DNA from: Sipunculus nudus | Lineage: Eukaryota; Annelida; Sipuncula; Golfingiida; Sipunculidae | Reading direction: 5' to 3' | DNA: 64,000 nt | Assembly (NCBI GenBank): GCA_026874595.1 | Contig: CM049317.1 | Span: 60,360,618-60,424,617, forward strand | Shown: in pieces, positions 1-14,608 of the stretch | Layout of the letters: every line of letters begins with the position of its first letter | Numbering within the stretch: position 1 is the stretch's first letter | Notes under the pieces: generated by a model | Told to the model about the DNA's origin: nothing | Seen by the model: the letters and a program-made list of their open reading frames with translations, nothing else | Databases searched by the model: none | Program-made: the position numbers and the translations under genes

Positions 1-179
1 ATGTGGGAATGACTTATAATTAACTAAAATTACCAATCAATGTTATCAACCATGAAGGGCCAACTTAGAAATTTGACAACTTATAGGTAAGGATGGTGTA
101 CTTTCTTAAAAGTGTTAAGCATCTATTACATCATAGGACTGTAAGAAAAAAATTGCCTTTGCACAGCAGACTGACTCAC

Positions 180-1740
<1,561 letters not shown>

Positions 1741-1763
1741 GTTTGACAACAGGTGCTCTCTGA

Positions 1764-4700
1764 CTGTTATTTTAGGTGTGGCTCACCAGAGCTTCAAGTT
1801 GTTCTACTAATGTATTCCTACAAGACAAACATAAACTGACAAACCAAAAAGAAAACAGACAAAGATACAAACATACTCATAAAAGAAACATTTGTTAATG
1901 TATTTTCACCTAATGTTTTGGTTTTGCTAAACAGAAACAAACAAAATCTCCACAAAAATATCACAAACTGATCTGTTTTGACCTAAAATTTTCATAATAA
2001 ATACTTCATACTGAGCTGTACCAGTCTGATATAACACAACTAAACAAAAAAAATGCAAAAACTTTAGAGCTGTATTGATCTGAACTAGGTTGTACCAGGT
2101 TAATATCCCTGGACCAATTTCCTTGTTTCCTTTTATGTTACTATAAATAAACAAGAATAAACAGACATTAACAGCTGATCAACAGACCCGCTGACACTGC
2201 TGTGTTACTTGCATGGTTCTGTTTATTCTCTGTAGTGTTCTTTGAAGTGCAAATATAATTAAGAGATTAACATCAAAGTGTGCACATTCTACAGTACAAG
2301 CTCAGAAAACATGACTTTTTGTTTCTAATGTGGAGAGTTATTCTTATTCATGAGGGCTTTTTGTAGTGCTAGTTGATAACACACAACAGTAGATCTATTC
2401 TTTACCTCTGTCAAGGCCCAAGGAGGTTATGTTTTCACCTGTGTCTGCTTTTTTTTTTACTGATATCAGGATTTCGCACAAAATACTGAACTGATTTCTA
2501 GGACTTGCGATAAATTATCTCAAGATATAATACAACAAAATACGTTACGTTATGAAAAGATAGTTCCTTAAAGGCCTTATAAAATGTACACAGCCGCCGA
2601 CAATCAATGTTTCATACCGCACCGTCTACATTTGGAAAAGTTTTGACTTGTCTGATTGTTTGACTATTAAAACACAAATTTGGCTTAAATTCCAAGCCTA
2701 ATCTTACTTGTATACAGAAATGTAAATCAGTTTACGGTACTATTACAAAATACGAACACTTTGGCATTAGAATGCCATTCAGCCCCTTTCTTCCATTGTA
2801 ATTACACCTTTACTTTATAAGTTACATGGTGTCGAATAACTGTTTTAAATTTCAGTTATAACTTTTTACTGAATGATCAAATATTGTAGACATATTGATA
2901 CAAGGCCACCTGATGATATGGGTATGATATCTGACATTTTATCATGATGGATTGGTGCCCTGGCAAATTGTTACAGAACTGATTTTAATGAAATTTTGAT
3001 GAGGGGTTGGACATTGGCCGGGGAAAAGCCCACTGAACTTTGGTGTTGATCTTGATGAATGGGCAGACTTATTTTTCTAGCAGGACCATTGTGCCTTTCA
3101 GAGAAACTATGGTTGCAAGCCCTTTTTGTTTATGAGGGATTTTAATTCGTGATATTTGCAAAATAGGAATAATTGCAAAAATAAAAAACCTTCATGAATA
3201 TGAGATTCCACCGTCAAAGGGAATTGAAATGGTAGAAGATTGATATAATAATACATCTTGTATATTCAAAGGTTGCTATTATAAATCTGATCTTTCAAAT
3301 TATCTTCCAATATGGAATAGAAATTTCCAATTGGTCATGATTTTGCACACATAATAATTGACATAAATAATTTATATAATAATGGCTATATTCTGTATGG
3401 ATCTTCTATATTTTGAGAATGTGAAAATGAAACAATGAAAAGTGAAAATTGCTGAATTTAAAGCCAACCACATTATAAATATATAAGAGAATACTTACAG
3501 TAAATATGAAGAAAACAGATAAGTGGTTTTGATATTAGGCAGTCTTGAAAAGTGAAAATTGTTTTTTAATGGAATATTGAGATTTTTCCTTAATTTTTCG
3601 AAGTAACAAAGTTGCATTGACCGGTATGCTGAAGTATGGATTGTAGGTATAAGGGTTTCAAAATGTGCCAGTCTTACGGACAGACAGATGGACAATAGAC
3701 CATAACTACAGCTCAGATGACTTATAATCAGATGTGCTAATAACTATTCATGGGAATAACAAAAGTGAGTGGGAATGGTGGGGCAAATTCAAACTAAGGC
3801 TGGATATAAAATAATGTTAATAAGGATATTGAATTGATTATTGATACAAATAGGGCTAGATAATCAGGAAAAGTATTAATACTACATATTGATCAGCCTT
3901 TGAGCATGGGATCACTTATAAAATACTGAAAACTTTACGAAAAAAAACCAAGTTTAATTTATCTAGATAAATGCACCTTGTAGAAATGTAGCCGCAAAGA
4001 AGCTTTAACAGACTGAGAAACAAACTGTTTTGATAAAGCCAGAAAAAAATTTTAAACTGCACCTAATTTGCCATGCAATATCTTGATAAACATAGCAAAG
4101 TTTTCAGCATGAAACAGATAATAAATATTCTTATTGTTGAACTTCTGCTTAAAGTTTACTGTACCAGTCCATGAGACTGTTCCACTGATTCATATCAGAA
4201 CCACTGCTGATAACATAAATTCTTATTCCTAGCAGAACCAATGTTAGTCACAGGCACGGTGTTAGTTAAACTGTTAAGTCAAGTATTTGAAAACTTGCAG
4301 GTTTCAAACTAGCCAAGACATGAATTATTCCATTAGCTGGACTTTGTAAAAGTTTGTTTAATTTATTAGTACTGATACAACTGCCCTTGCTTCCTTTATA
4401 TACTATACAGTATCACTATCTGTACTGCTATTGCTCAAAATAGTTTTTCATTTCCAATGATGGTCATCCTTCTGCCAAAGGTCTTTTCTACTCAAAACAA
4501 ACTTCTTCCAGTCAGGCAAGTGGGACTACTTTTCGTAACTGTCAAACTTTAAAGTCAAAACTTGTTACATTTCAAGGGAACACCTGTTAACATTTCATGT
4601 ACGCATGCTTGAAAATATTAACTTTCTGTGAAGTCCTTGCCAAAAAAACACACCCATGTTTACATACTTTGCTTTGAAACAATTCTTATCTAAAGAACTT

Positions 4701-5785
4701 TATTGTACTATATTACCCTCTTCACTACGTTTATACCTATGTGCCATTTGTGTAGCAGAGTAACAGATGAACAATTATTGATTTATAATTTCAAGTGCAT
4801 ATTCTCTAGTTATTTATTTTTAACATCTTAAGGACTCGTAAATTGTCATTCCGACAGCACTGGCCCACCAAACCATAGCTTTCTACTGATCAATACACAT
4901 CAGCTGCAGAAGACAATAATCGTGATCATTACTCATGTAAAGACTTGATAAATCATGCTGTTATGGTATTGAGTTCTATGAACATACAAATCAAGAGTTG
5001 TAGTTCTACTTTTACCGCTTTAATCTCACCTACCTTATATTTCTGACATCATCTAATTATTTTCCCAATGCACTTCCCTGCATGCCAATACACTATTGTT
5101 TATGACAGATTACATGAAAATACAACCAGTCTCATAAATTACCAGTCAAAGCATTATAACCCATCATGGAGATAATTAACTTATCACCCTAACACTTCTC
5201 TATTACTGTTCCCTTGTTTTCATTACCAATGAGATAATTTATCTCTGATTTTATTTTTAAATCATACCACTTAAGCCATTATAACACTAATGTCCATAGG
5301 CCATATATACAACATATGTGCACTGCAGTACAGTAACCATGGTAGTACAAAAATAACATACTATTATTATATAATTATAGTCATTATTCAAACACTTTCC
5401 ACCACTATTTCACTTATTATATCGTGCAACTATGTCAAGGGCTGCCTATTATATAGTCTTGTGTGTTATATATAAGGAAAGTGTACATGAAAAGTGTCAT
5501 AGACTCATAAGCAAGGAATGGGGCCTGAGTGAAAGACACATTAAATTGCCATCAAAGAGAACATAAAAGACCAGAAACTTTATAACAACAGACACCTGCC
5601 TGTAAGAAATGTAACCACAAAGCTGGTAAAACCGGATTTTCGCTACTCCACATTTGTTGGCACTCGCTATTACTAATAATATGACTTAATATGTCAGTTG
5701 GGCTTGATAAGATATGAGGTGCTTATGAAATAGTGATATGAAATGGTAGAGTACCAAACATGTTTTGTTTTATGTCAGAGCGGGA
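1764..5785 (-). other. SPOP upstream intron (left part), no gene seen
   Basis: AT-rich DNA between the first coding exon and the candidate 5' exon. No coding match was recognised. At 3120-3190 there is a fragment resembling the ATTTTAATTCGTGATATT-type MITEs seen elsewhere in the window. At 3450-3745 there is a minus-oriented relic of a HINE-like repeat (separate entry). The rest is unassigned. Confidence 0.5.
3450..3745 (-). mobile_element. Relic of a HINE/pearl-like element, left end, minus orientation
   Basis: The reverse complement of 3495-3745 matches the left part of the element at 45495-45850: the CATCTGAGCTATAG-type end, the GTCY run, then CCGTAAGACTGGCAC and the block ending in the TTAGGACTGCCTAATATC-like motif. 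The right end and tandem core are missing. Confidence 0.65.
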
Positions 5786-7743
5786 TTGAAATCAAGGCGA
5801 ATTTTAAATTCACCTAGACGAGATTGCGATTGTGATCTCGCCTAGGCGAGATTGCAATTGTGATCTCACCTAGACGGATTTAAAACTTGCCTAGACGAGA
5901 TCACAATTGCAATCTCACCTAGGCGAGATTGAAATCCATCATGGAGGGACCAGGATTTTAATCTCGCCTAGGCGAGTTTAAAATCCTTCTGGTATCATCC
6001 AGGTGACTTAAGAATCCACCTGATATCACTTAGGCAGTTTAAATTCTGCCTAGGCGAGATTAAAATAGTGATCTGATCTAATTTTCTATTATATTATGCA
6101 CTGTAATTGATATATGAATGATGTTTTCGGTCAGATTTTCAATATTTTAACACTGAATGGTTATATGTAATTTACAGGTAATATATTTATTAATATTTAC
6201 AGTATATTATATTATTAATGTAATAATTAACATTAATTTTTACAGTAATGTAATGATTTTTAATTTTATAATTAACATTAATTTTGGAAATGGAATTATT
6301 AAATAGGTATTTGATTATTACTTGCACCTTTGATGTGTTTCATGTGATGTCTCCAGCATCCATATCATACCAATTATTTGCTAAAAATTAATTTTTATTT
6401 TATTCCCAGTTTTCTTAACAACCTTGGAGTAGTGAAAATCACAAATAATTAATACCAAAAAATAATTTGTAATTGTATTTAATATAAAGCAATTAGAGAG
6501 TAACAAGAGGTATACTGATGGAAATTTATTAGATATTAGGAAGAGCAAATCTGAGGGGGAAAAAAGTCATCCACTTGCATATTAAATCAATCATAGATAG
6601 ATAATCTAGAAAGATAGATAGATTAGTCTAAAAAATATGTACACTTATGATAAAAAATATGCAGTGTATCTGTATTTATGAAGGACTTGGATCCACCATA
6701 ACCTTTTTTTGGTAATTAAACATTATATGAGAATAGGTAAAGGTTGATACACAGATGTATGCATGTATATATTTCTTTGTCTTATTCAGTCTTTTTTTCT
6801 AATGTATATAATATTCTTCTTATCTTTTCTTTAAATGTTTTGTGAGGGATTTTGTGAAGCTCCAATATTTATGTAGACTGTGTTACAAGATAACTGCCTT
6901 TTTGTACAGTATTATATCATATCAGAAAAGGTATGATTCTAGATTCATAGATTAATAGATCATTTAGGCATGTGAACATGGCTTGTATTATATTCATATA
7001 TAATAAATGAGTTATATTCAGTCTCCTTTTGTCTTTTTAAAATACTACATCACTTGTATTACTAATACCAGTTTCACTTCAAATTAATATTAACAACAAA
7101 ATTATTATGTAAATAATCAGCAGCAGCCTACATCATTATTTATTAATAAAATTATAAAATAAAAATCATAATGTTAATTATTACATTAATAATATTATAT
7201 TCTGTAAATATTAATAAATATATATTACTTGTGAACTATACATAACCATATTAATAATAAATATATATATAATAAAAAAAATTCCATTTCCAAAATTAAT
7301 GTTTATTATTACATTAATGATATAATATTCTGTAAATATTTATAAATATATTACTGGTGAACTATACATAACCATTCAGTGTTAAAATATTGAAAATATG
7401 ACTGAAAACAACTTTCATATGTCAGTTACAATGCAGAATATATCAGGAAATTAGATCAGATCACTATTTTAATCTCGTCTAGGCAGGTTTTAAACTCGCC
7501 TAAGTGATATCAGGCAGATTTTAAACTTGCCTGGATGATACCAGACGGATTTTAAACTCGCCTAGGCAGATTAAAATCCTGGCATGCTTCATGACTGATT
7601 TCAATCTCACCAAGAGATTGCGATTGTGATCTAGGTGAGTTTTAAATTCGTCTAGGCGAGATCACAATTGCAGTCTCGCCTAGGCGAGATCACAATCGCA
7701 ATCTCGTCTAGGCAAATTTAAAATCTGCCTGGATTTTAATCTC
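5786..7743. mobile_element. Foldback-type element with arms of about 0.5 kb rich in the CTCGCCTAGGCGAG palindrome
   Basis: The left arm 5786-6300 and right arm 7281-7743 are imperfect reverse complements along almost their full length, both starting near GATTNAAATC and running through an AT-rich inner part (AACACTGAATGGTTAT, ATTTACAGNATATTATAT). The outer third of each arm is built of short units around the palindrome CTCGCCTAGGCGAG alternating with GATTGCAATTGTGATCTC. A second decayed copy of the inner motif lies at about 7130-7250. The central 1 kb (6301-7280) is AT-rich with no recognisable protein, so it is probably non-autonomous. Confidence 0.8.
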
Positions 7744-10700
7744 TTCTCTTACATATACATGTATGTGTGTGCACCTTTTATCCATTAAAACTGGGTCATT
7801 AGTGCTTTAGTCTAAACAAAGCTGAAGAAGGCTGTCATAGGGGGTACTGTTAATTATAAACACTGAAGTGATCAATATATTGTAAACAGCATTATCAAAC
7901 TACAAAGACATAGATTAAATAAGGAAAGCCAGATATATCTGACAGTATCTTTCAGTTTTTGCTTTAAGTAATGTTGACTATGATTTAAAAGAATCTGTCC
8001 AATGTTTTATCAGTAATTCAACAATCACTGAACCATCAGTGATATCATTTTTTGCCCTTTAAACAGGAAAATTTGAGACCAACTTCAAGATGTTAAGAGA
8101 GACTTACCATAAGGAAACATCTCTGAACACGGGCAGCCCTTGTGATAACATGGCACTGTATATAATTTGTTCGTATACCTTACCTTCTATGTTCAAAGAG
8201 AGGGGCACCAGAGTTCACTCAAGATGGCACTTACAGCTCCCTCATTTTGCTAAATTCTCAGAGACCAAACACAATGAATTTTCTCATTTTCAGTTCAATT
8301 CCTCATTAGATTATCGTAAAATACCCTAAAGCAAACCTGTATTAAGTGCTGGAAATTTTGTAAAGTACAACAAAAGCTGAGCCTAACAATACCTGTAGAT
8401 AATGTAACTTAAGTGTGTCAAATATCCAAAATAAATTGGAACAGTAATTGGACCTACTGCTGTGCTGTGTAAAAAAATCACACATACCTGGGTGTAGATA
8501 AATCCAAAGTTGTACTGCTTGGTATGGTAATATTATTTCTTAATTAGACCATACAAGCCAACTGATTAGAGCATAGCCCTTCTACATAAAAATAAACTAA
8601 GCTTATGTAAATGGGCTATATTTAAAATTTTCATATAAAAAATATATATATATATCCACACGCCACAGTGGTCCAGATCTTAACTGTGCATGCACCTGTC
8701 TAACCACTGTGTCTAATACATAAGAGATAAAGCTAGAGAAAAAACTAGGCTGTCTCAGAACCAGATAAAGATCGTGCACTACTGTCCCACTTTAGTTAAC
8801 GGCACCTCTTGTATCACGGCTGCCACTAGGTGCAGACAAACGAGCCCACGCTCCTGTTTCCATGTCAGCCTGTTCCCTGTACTGGGGAGTGACAACTGCC
8901 CTGCCCAGAATTCAGGACTCCCGCAGAGGCTGAAATTGGTGATAAATTTTACAGATCTTCAGGCCCTGTGCATTAAAGAAACTACATAGCCACCTGACAA
9001 GCTGTAGATTTATACATTTTTTAAGACCACGGGGTGTTTTTCTTGTTTCATAGTAATCTACTATCACATTAAAGGGAAGAATTTCATTTAGTTGTGTTTT
9101 CTTAAGATGCAGTTCATAGTATATAACTATTTTTGACACAATATATGAGATTTTCATTTATTTATTAATCAAAGTATTTTTGTAAACATAACATAAGAGG
9201 TTACACATTTAGAATTCAAAAAAAGAGAAAGCTTTACAGGGACTGATTGTAACATTGTAAAGCAAGGACTCATTGTAACATAGCATCTTTCTTTAAATCA
9301 CCTGGCCTTAACTACACTGACCACTGCTTAGGCCACAATATGAAATACAGCATGTAAATAGATGCTACAAGAGTGGTGGACAGTCTTTATCTTTCAAAAT
9401 AGTACACTGCTGTGAACTACCCTTCACCATTCAGATTAACTGTAAATTCTGAATTATATATTGACGTTACAGGCAATATCACATTCAGTTGGAAGCAATA
9501 AAGGCAAGCCAAAATCTCAAATATATTCTTTTAGTGAAAAAGAAACAAACTTTTTTTTGGTAACCAGAGCTGAAATTTTGCCAAAAACTTCTCAGACTCT
9601 CTAACAATTTGCAACTTCACACAAATCAATGTTCAGTGTGCTGGAACAGGTTAAATCTGGGCTAAATCTACAATGCTTGAAGCTTCCTGCGAAACCAATG
9701 TCAGTCTCATGCAAACACTTTAAGGATACAAGTGTTTTTTACCAGCAAAATAAAGTACAGACCACTGTACCGGAAATGAGTGACAATGTACTGTGCTTAA
9801 AAACAGCTTTTCATGCTTTGCACACAACAAGTTATTGCATTAGTTTACTGATATATTCAACTGGCCTGTTTTTATACTCCCAAGAAGCCACATGTAATTT
9901 TACAATACACTGAGCCGCATGTATGTATTTGACATATACTGAAGGTGTATAAAAGGAACAGGAACTTCAGAACAGCAGCAGAGGAAATATTACTTGCTCC
10001 ATCAGATTCATGAGATGTTATTGAAGATAATCTAAAGCTTTCAGGAGTAAAGGTGAAAGCACTGTGTTTAAATTTGATTTGAGAGAATCAAGCAATAGGG
10101 GGCTCCCTCAGATGCTTAGATTTGCTAAATACACATTTAGAACATTAACGAATTGTGAGACCAAACTGATGTCTATATAAAGCCATACCAAGAACATAAA
10201 TTGTTCTATGGAAACACTATGCCTATTCTTAAAGAACTTTTTTTGGGGGGTTGGGGGGTGGTTATATGATCACAAAGGTTTAAACAGTATTGTCCCTCAT
10301 TGGTTCTTTTGCCTTAATTCCTTCAAAGACATAATAATGATGTGCAAATATTCATCCATAAAAGAGTTTTGATTTCAAGAAACACTTGCAGGCTTGTTCA
10401 TTATTCATGAAATAGACGCCAGAGCAGCTCACTGAATCAAGGTCTAAGAAAGCATGTCTGCTACACACTTGATAATAATAATAGTAGTAGTATCAAGATG
10501 CATTGACCATCTTTTGCCCCTCTGACATGAGAGATTTACAGAAATGTCAGAATGGCACCAGCCGCATCACATACTTTGTAGAAAACTGTGTCAAAGTTCC
10601 AGATGAAGAAGCAAACTCATTTGTCATTTTTGACAAACCCTAGCTGGTTTGCATGTTTCAGACAGGTTATCTAAGAGTAAATCCAAAGATATGTGAGTCC

Positions 10701-13645
10701 GAAGATATGTGGTTAATGCACAGATGGATGCACCGCAGAGAAAAGTAGAGCTCAATGCAAAATGGTTAAGCACCAGTGCACATGTGACCTGATAATGGGG
10801 TCAAGTTTCGGAAAAATTGGTCCAGTGGTCTATGAGGAGTTCTCTGGAAAGGAATGCTGCATTGGCACAGACGGCCGAACCTGGTCAAATACATAGTATC
10901 CACAAAACTGATGTATTGTCGCATTTGTTTTTTTTAATCATAAATGCAAAACTGTTGCACTTAGATTTCCTAGGTTCTGGTGTAATTGTGAAAATGAAAA
11001 TTATGTGAAATAATCAATATGAAGAAATAGCATAATAACAGCCTCGCGATTATGAAGCCAAGTTGCAACCCACAGTATATTTGTTTTCTTTTCAAGTACA
11101 ACCATCACAGGCTAGAAATATTAGCATATTAGCAGATCTACTCCTTAACCACAAACTTTTAGCGAATTTCATTTGCAAACTCATGGTGCTGCTATAAATA
11201 GACATGTGGCCATAAAAAGAGGATCTACTGTACATGTTTTTTGAATTTATGACCATATATGCTTGTGTTTCACCAGTTCTTTGATGAACAGTTAAGTTGT
11301 GTTAGGGGCAAGAAGTTTGTACATCCACAAGTGTTCCTATGTTGAAATCCTCAGTCATAGCTTAATTACTAGTTGGTTACAGCAATACCCTTGTGACAGT
11401 ATGGTCTGGCACTACACTGCAGTTTTTGACATGACTAGTGTCATGACTCAAAAGTAGGTGATATTTATCCATTTAGAAAGCCTGTATTTTTTCAGGTCAT
11501 CGCTAAAGCATCAGTATTAAACTGCATTATTATGCAAAGATTTCTTTTTTTTTCTTTTGCCTAGGGAAAAATGCAGGAAAAAATGACATCTGATGAACAT
11601 AATATGTTTATCTTTGTTAAAATTGACAATACCAACAGCAATTTTAAGTTTACTTTCATCATGAAAAGTATTTTGGCTTTAATTAACTAGTGGTTTACTA
11701 GTCTGATTACATGGACTGTTAATGAAAAAAATTTCTCATCTGAATGCCACAAGGCAGACTTGTACAAACACCTCAGTTTCAATTTAGGAATATCATCTAG
11801 GGTGACAGAACCTGGAACAACACAAAACAGTTTTAAATGGATTCGTTAATGCTTATTAAATGTTCAGCATATTCTTCCTGATAATAACTATTTAATTACA
11901 TGTCTCTCATCCACTCATTTCATATGTCATGACGAGAGGAGAATATGTCATTTGTGAACAGATGCCTGATGAGTGGCTTTTGTAAAGACAGCATAAGAAA
12001 AGATATATCTTGTATTTTACAGCAGTGACAATTTTCCCTACAGGTTTAATTTCCTGTGGCTTTTCGCCTTTAACATTTTCTCCATTGACTGATATAATGA
12101 CATACAGCGATGAAAAGGGAGAACTTTCTTTTATCAGAAAATCAACTTTCATGTATCGCTGCAAGGATGAATATAACAGACTATTCTTTACAGGGACCTG
12201 TAGGTTAGCCAGGTAAAAAGGAAACAAATCATCTCAATGTCTCCTTAATGTGGGTTTTCTTTTTCACTTCCTGAATGAGTACCAGCGTTTCTTATTAATC
12301 TATCATTCCTGTTAGTGGGTACCTATCAACCATATTAGCAGCCGAGCACCTGGGCAAAATCCAGGACAGGTTAAGCTCTTTTATGACCTGACCTGATTCT
12401 AGGAGCACCAACCCTGTCCTGTATTGAAGTGTTCCATGTAAAACATGGATCAAACAGCATACAATACACACACTGATATCACTAAGTGTGATAAAAAAAT
12501 ATCAACAACAGACAGCACGCAATTATTCTTAATACGATGTAACCAAACCCTGTATTGACAAAATGCCAGGTGTAAATGTGAGTCCATCAATATTCACCAT
12601 TTCTTTTACCTCTCCTACAAGGGAAGAAATAATTTTTTATTTGTATCTGTTTGCATAAAAGCATGACTGTTCTAGATATTTGTGACAGGATTTTTACATA
12701 ACGTGATTTCTGATACAAAAACTTTAAAGTATCCAATACATTTTTTAGCTGATCCAAATATGGGATACAGCTTTTCCCTGCCTGTGTATTCCATCTGTTA
12801 TCTTTATTTGAGAGCCGCACTGGAGCAGTACATAATTGAAGCCTTAATTTAAGTGAACACAGATCATGATGTGAATATTGAATCTTTAATGTAAATAATC
12901 TGTTTTATACATGTCCCAAAGGTAGGACAAGGTAAAAACTGGTTAGAACCATGTGTTAGATTAATGGCCCAGAGATTCCACTTGCTTTTAAAAATCTAAG
13001 ATAGACTTCTTACACAATGCCTCTCTTATTGCAGATTGAATCAATCTCAATAGGGCCTGACAAAATTGAACTCTGGCTGTTGATTACAACAAAAAAATCA
13101 AGGTAATTCACTGAACTAGATGTTGACTATTAGTATTCTGACCACATGCACCACCCTAGAATCACCTCTGGGGAGGGTTGTTTATGAGTTCAAGCCAATA
13201 TGTGGCCCATACATGGTTCCATTAACTATCTAAACTAAGTCTAGGCCAGACAGGTTAATAGGGAGTCCACAACATAACCGCAGTCTGAGAGCTAGTTGTT
13301 TAATTCAAGAGCCTGCTGGGGTCACAATAAAAGCAATGTATCCTTAAGAGACAAGACCAACAATGTTGCCCATACCCATGAACCACAGAGCCTTGAACAC
13401 ATTCATTTCCCTGTTAAATACCAAAACTAGAGGGAGCCACCTGGCACTTAGCACATACTCTGTATCAGTTGACAGTGCAAGACGTCCAGGCTCTTGGACA
13501 GAAAACTGATAAAAAGTTTATTAACCAAAACAGGCCACCAGAACTATGATTAGAACTCTGATAACTTTTGTATTGAGTAATAATTGTTTCTCAAACCCAC
13601 CAAGGTGACTGAAGAATCCTTTAATCACAAGACTGATTATATAAA
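7744..13645. other. Intronic or intergenic DNA, no gene seen
   Basis: Inside the inferred first intron of SPOP. Contains only short unrecognised open frames, a G-run at about 10235-10258, a short match at 10393-10460 to the 57 kb long-TIR MITE, and a relic of the 276-bp-array family at 10735-10920 (separate entry). Confidence 0.45.
10735..10920 (+). mobile_element. Truncated 3' end of the family found complete at 58.0-60.3 kb
   Basis: The segment shares several blocks in order with 60120-60300: GGTTAAGCACCAGTGCACAT, GATAATGGGGTCAAGTTTC, GGTCCAGTGGTCT, GAGGAGTTCTC, CATAGTATC. No 276-bp monomers precede it. Confidence 0.75.
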
Positions 13646-14608
13646 TCACTAGCTGATAAACCCGGTATACCGGGCTTTTTACCGGGGTTTGGGAGATATA
13701 TTTACTGAGATATTGAATGTTGGCTCATTTTTTATTATGAAAGTTAAAAGAAAATATAGATTTTTAGTGGGGTACTCTCGGAATACGATATGTACAAATT
13801 TTTTTACTGTTATTTTGTGGTCCTGTACTCGTGGCAAAAATCATACCCCAGTATGTTTACCCTGAAGACCTGGTCAGTGATGGTTTACATTGCGAACCGG
13901 AATGAGACGCGGAGGCATACAGTGTTTCGTTGATATTTGACTGGTTTCTATCGTTGGACGAATAAAGAATAGGTTGATGTGAGGAACACAAGAATGATTA
14001 ATTATATGTACGTTGCAAGGAAACTGTTCCTGAAGAAGGAAAAAGAAATATGCATACATCGTAAGTAGCAGAAGCGGACCCAGTGGGACTCCATGCAGTA
14101 GGTCCTTATCCCATTTTCAGCCACCGCAACCTTTTTTCATCGTATTACACAAATTTTGAGGCCTGAAACCCCCGCCACCACCCCAGCCCTGTTCCTGAAA
14201 TTGGGACCTTGAATAAGGTTTTGTCATTAATCCTCCTGGGTTGAACTCTCCATTTCATAAAGCGAGAAACATGTGTTTTTCTCTTTTACAGACCACGCAC
14301 GAGGGTAAAATCCCCGATTGAAAGCAAGCGTTATTCATATGAACAATAGTCCTTAGTGTTAGAGGTTAAGTGACCACGATGCACGCATTCCGGTGATTGC
14401 CGAAGGCAGTTCGGCTGTGATCGGTAAAAAACAGAAAATCACTCAAAATTATATGTATATTAAAAAATATTTATTTTCATATTGCCTATGTCACTGCGGG
14501 GATAATAACCTTCAAAATGATGTATGGCACAATATTGTACACAACGCGGTTTTAGAGAACATTGCGAACAAACGTGAACCGAATTCCTTTTATAAGTATT
14601 AGATGATT
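13646..14608. mobile_element. Possible unclassified insertion beginning with a GATAAACCCGG palindrome
   Basis: Base composition changes at about 13650, where a perfect 14-bp palindrome CCCGGTATACCGGG (13661-13674) is followed by a more CpG-rich stretch that ends near 14600 at a TATAAGTATTAG-like tail. No protein was recognised and no target duplication identified; the boundaries are a compositional judgement. Confidence 0.3.
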
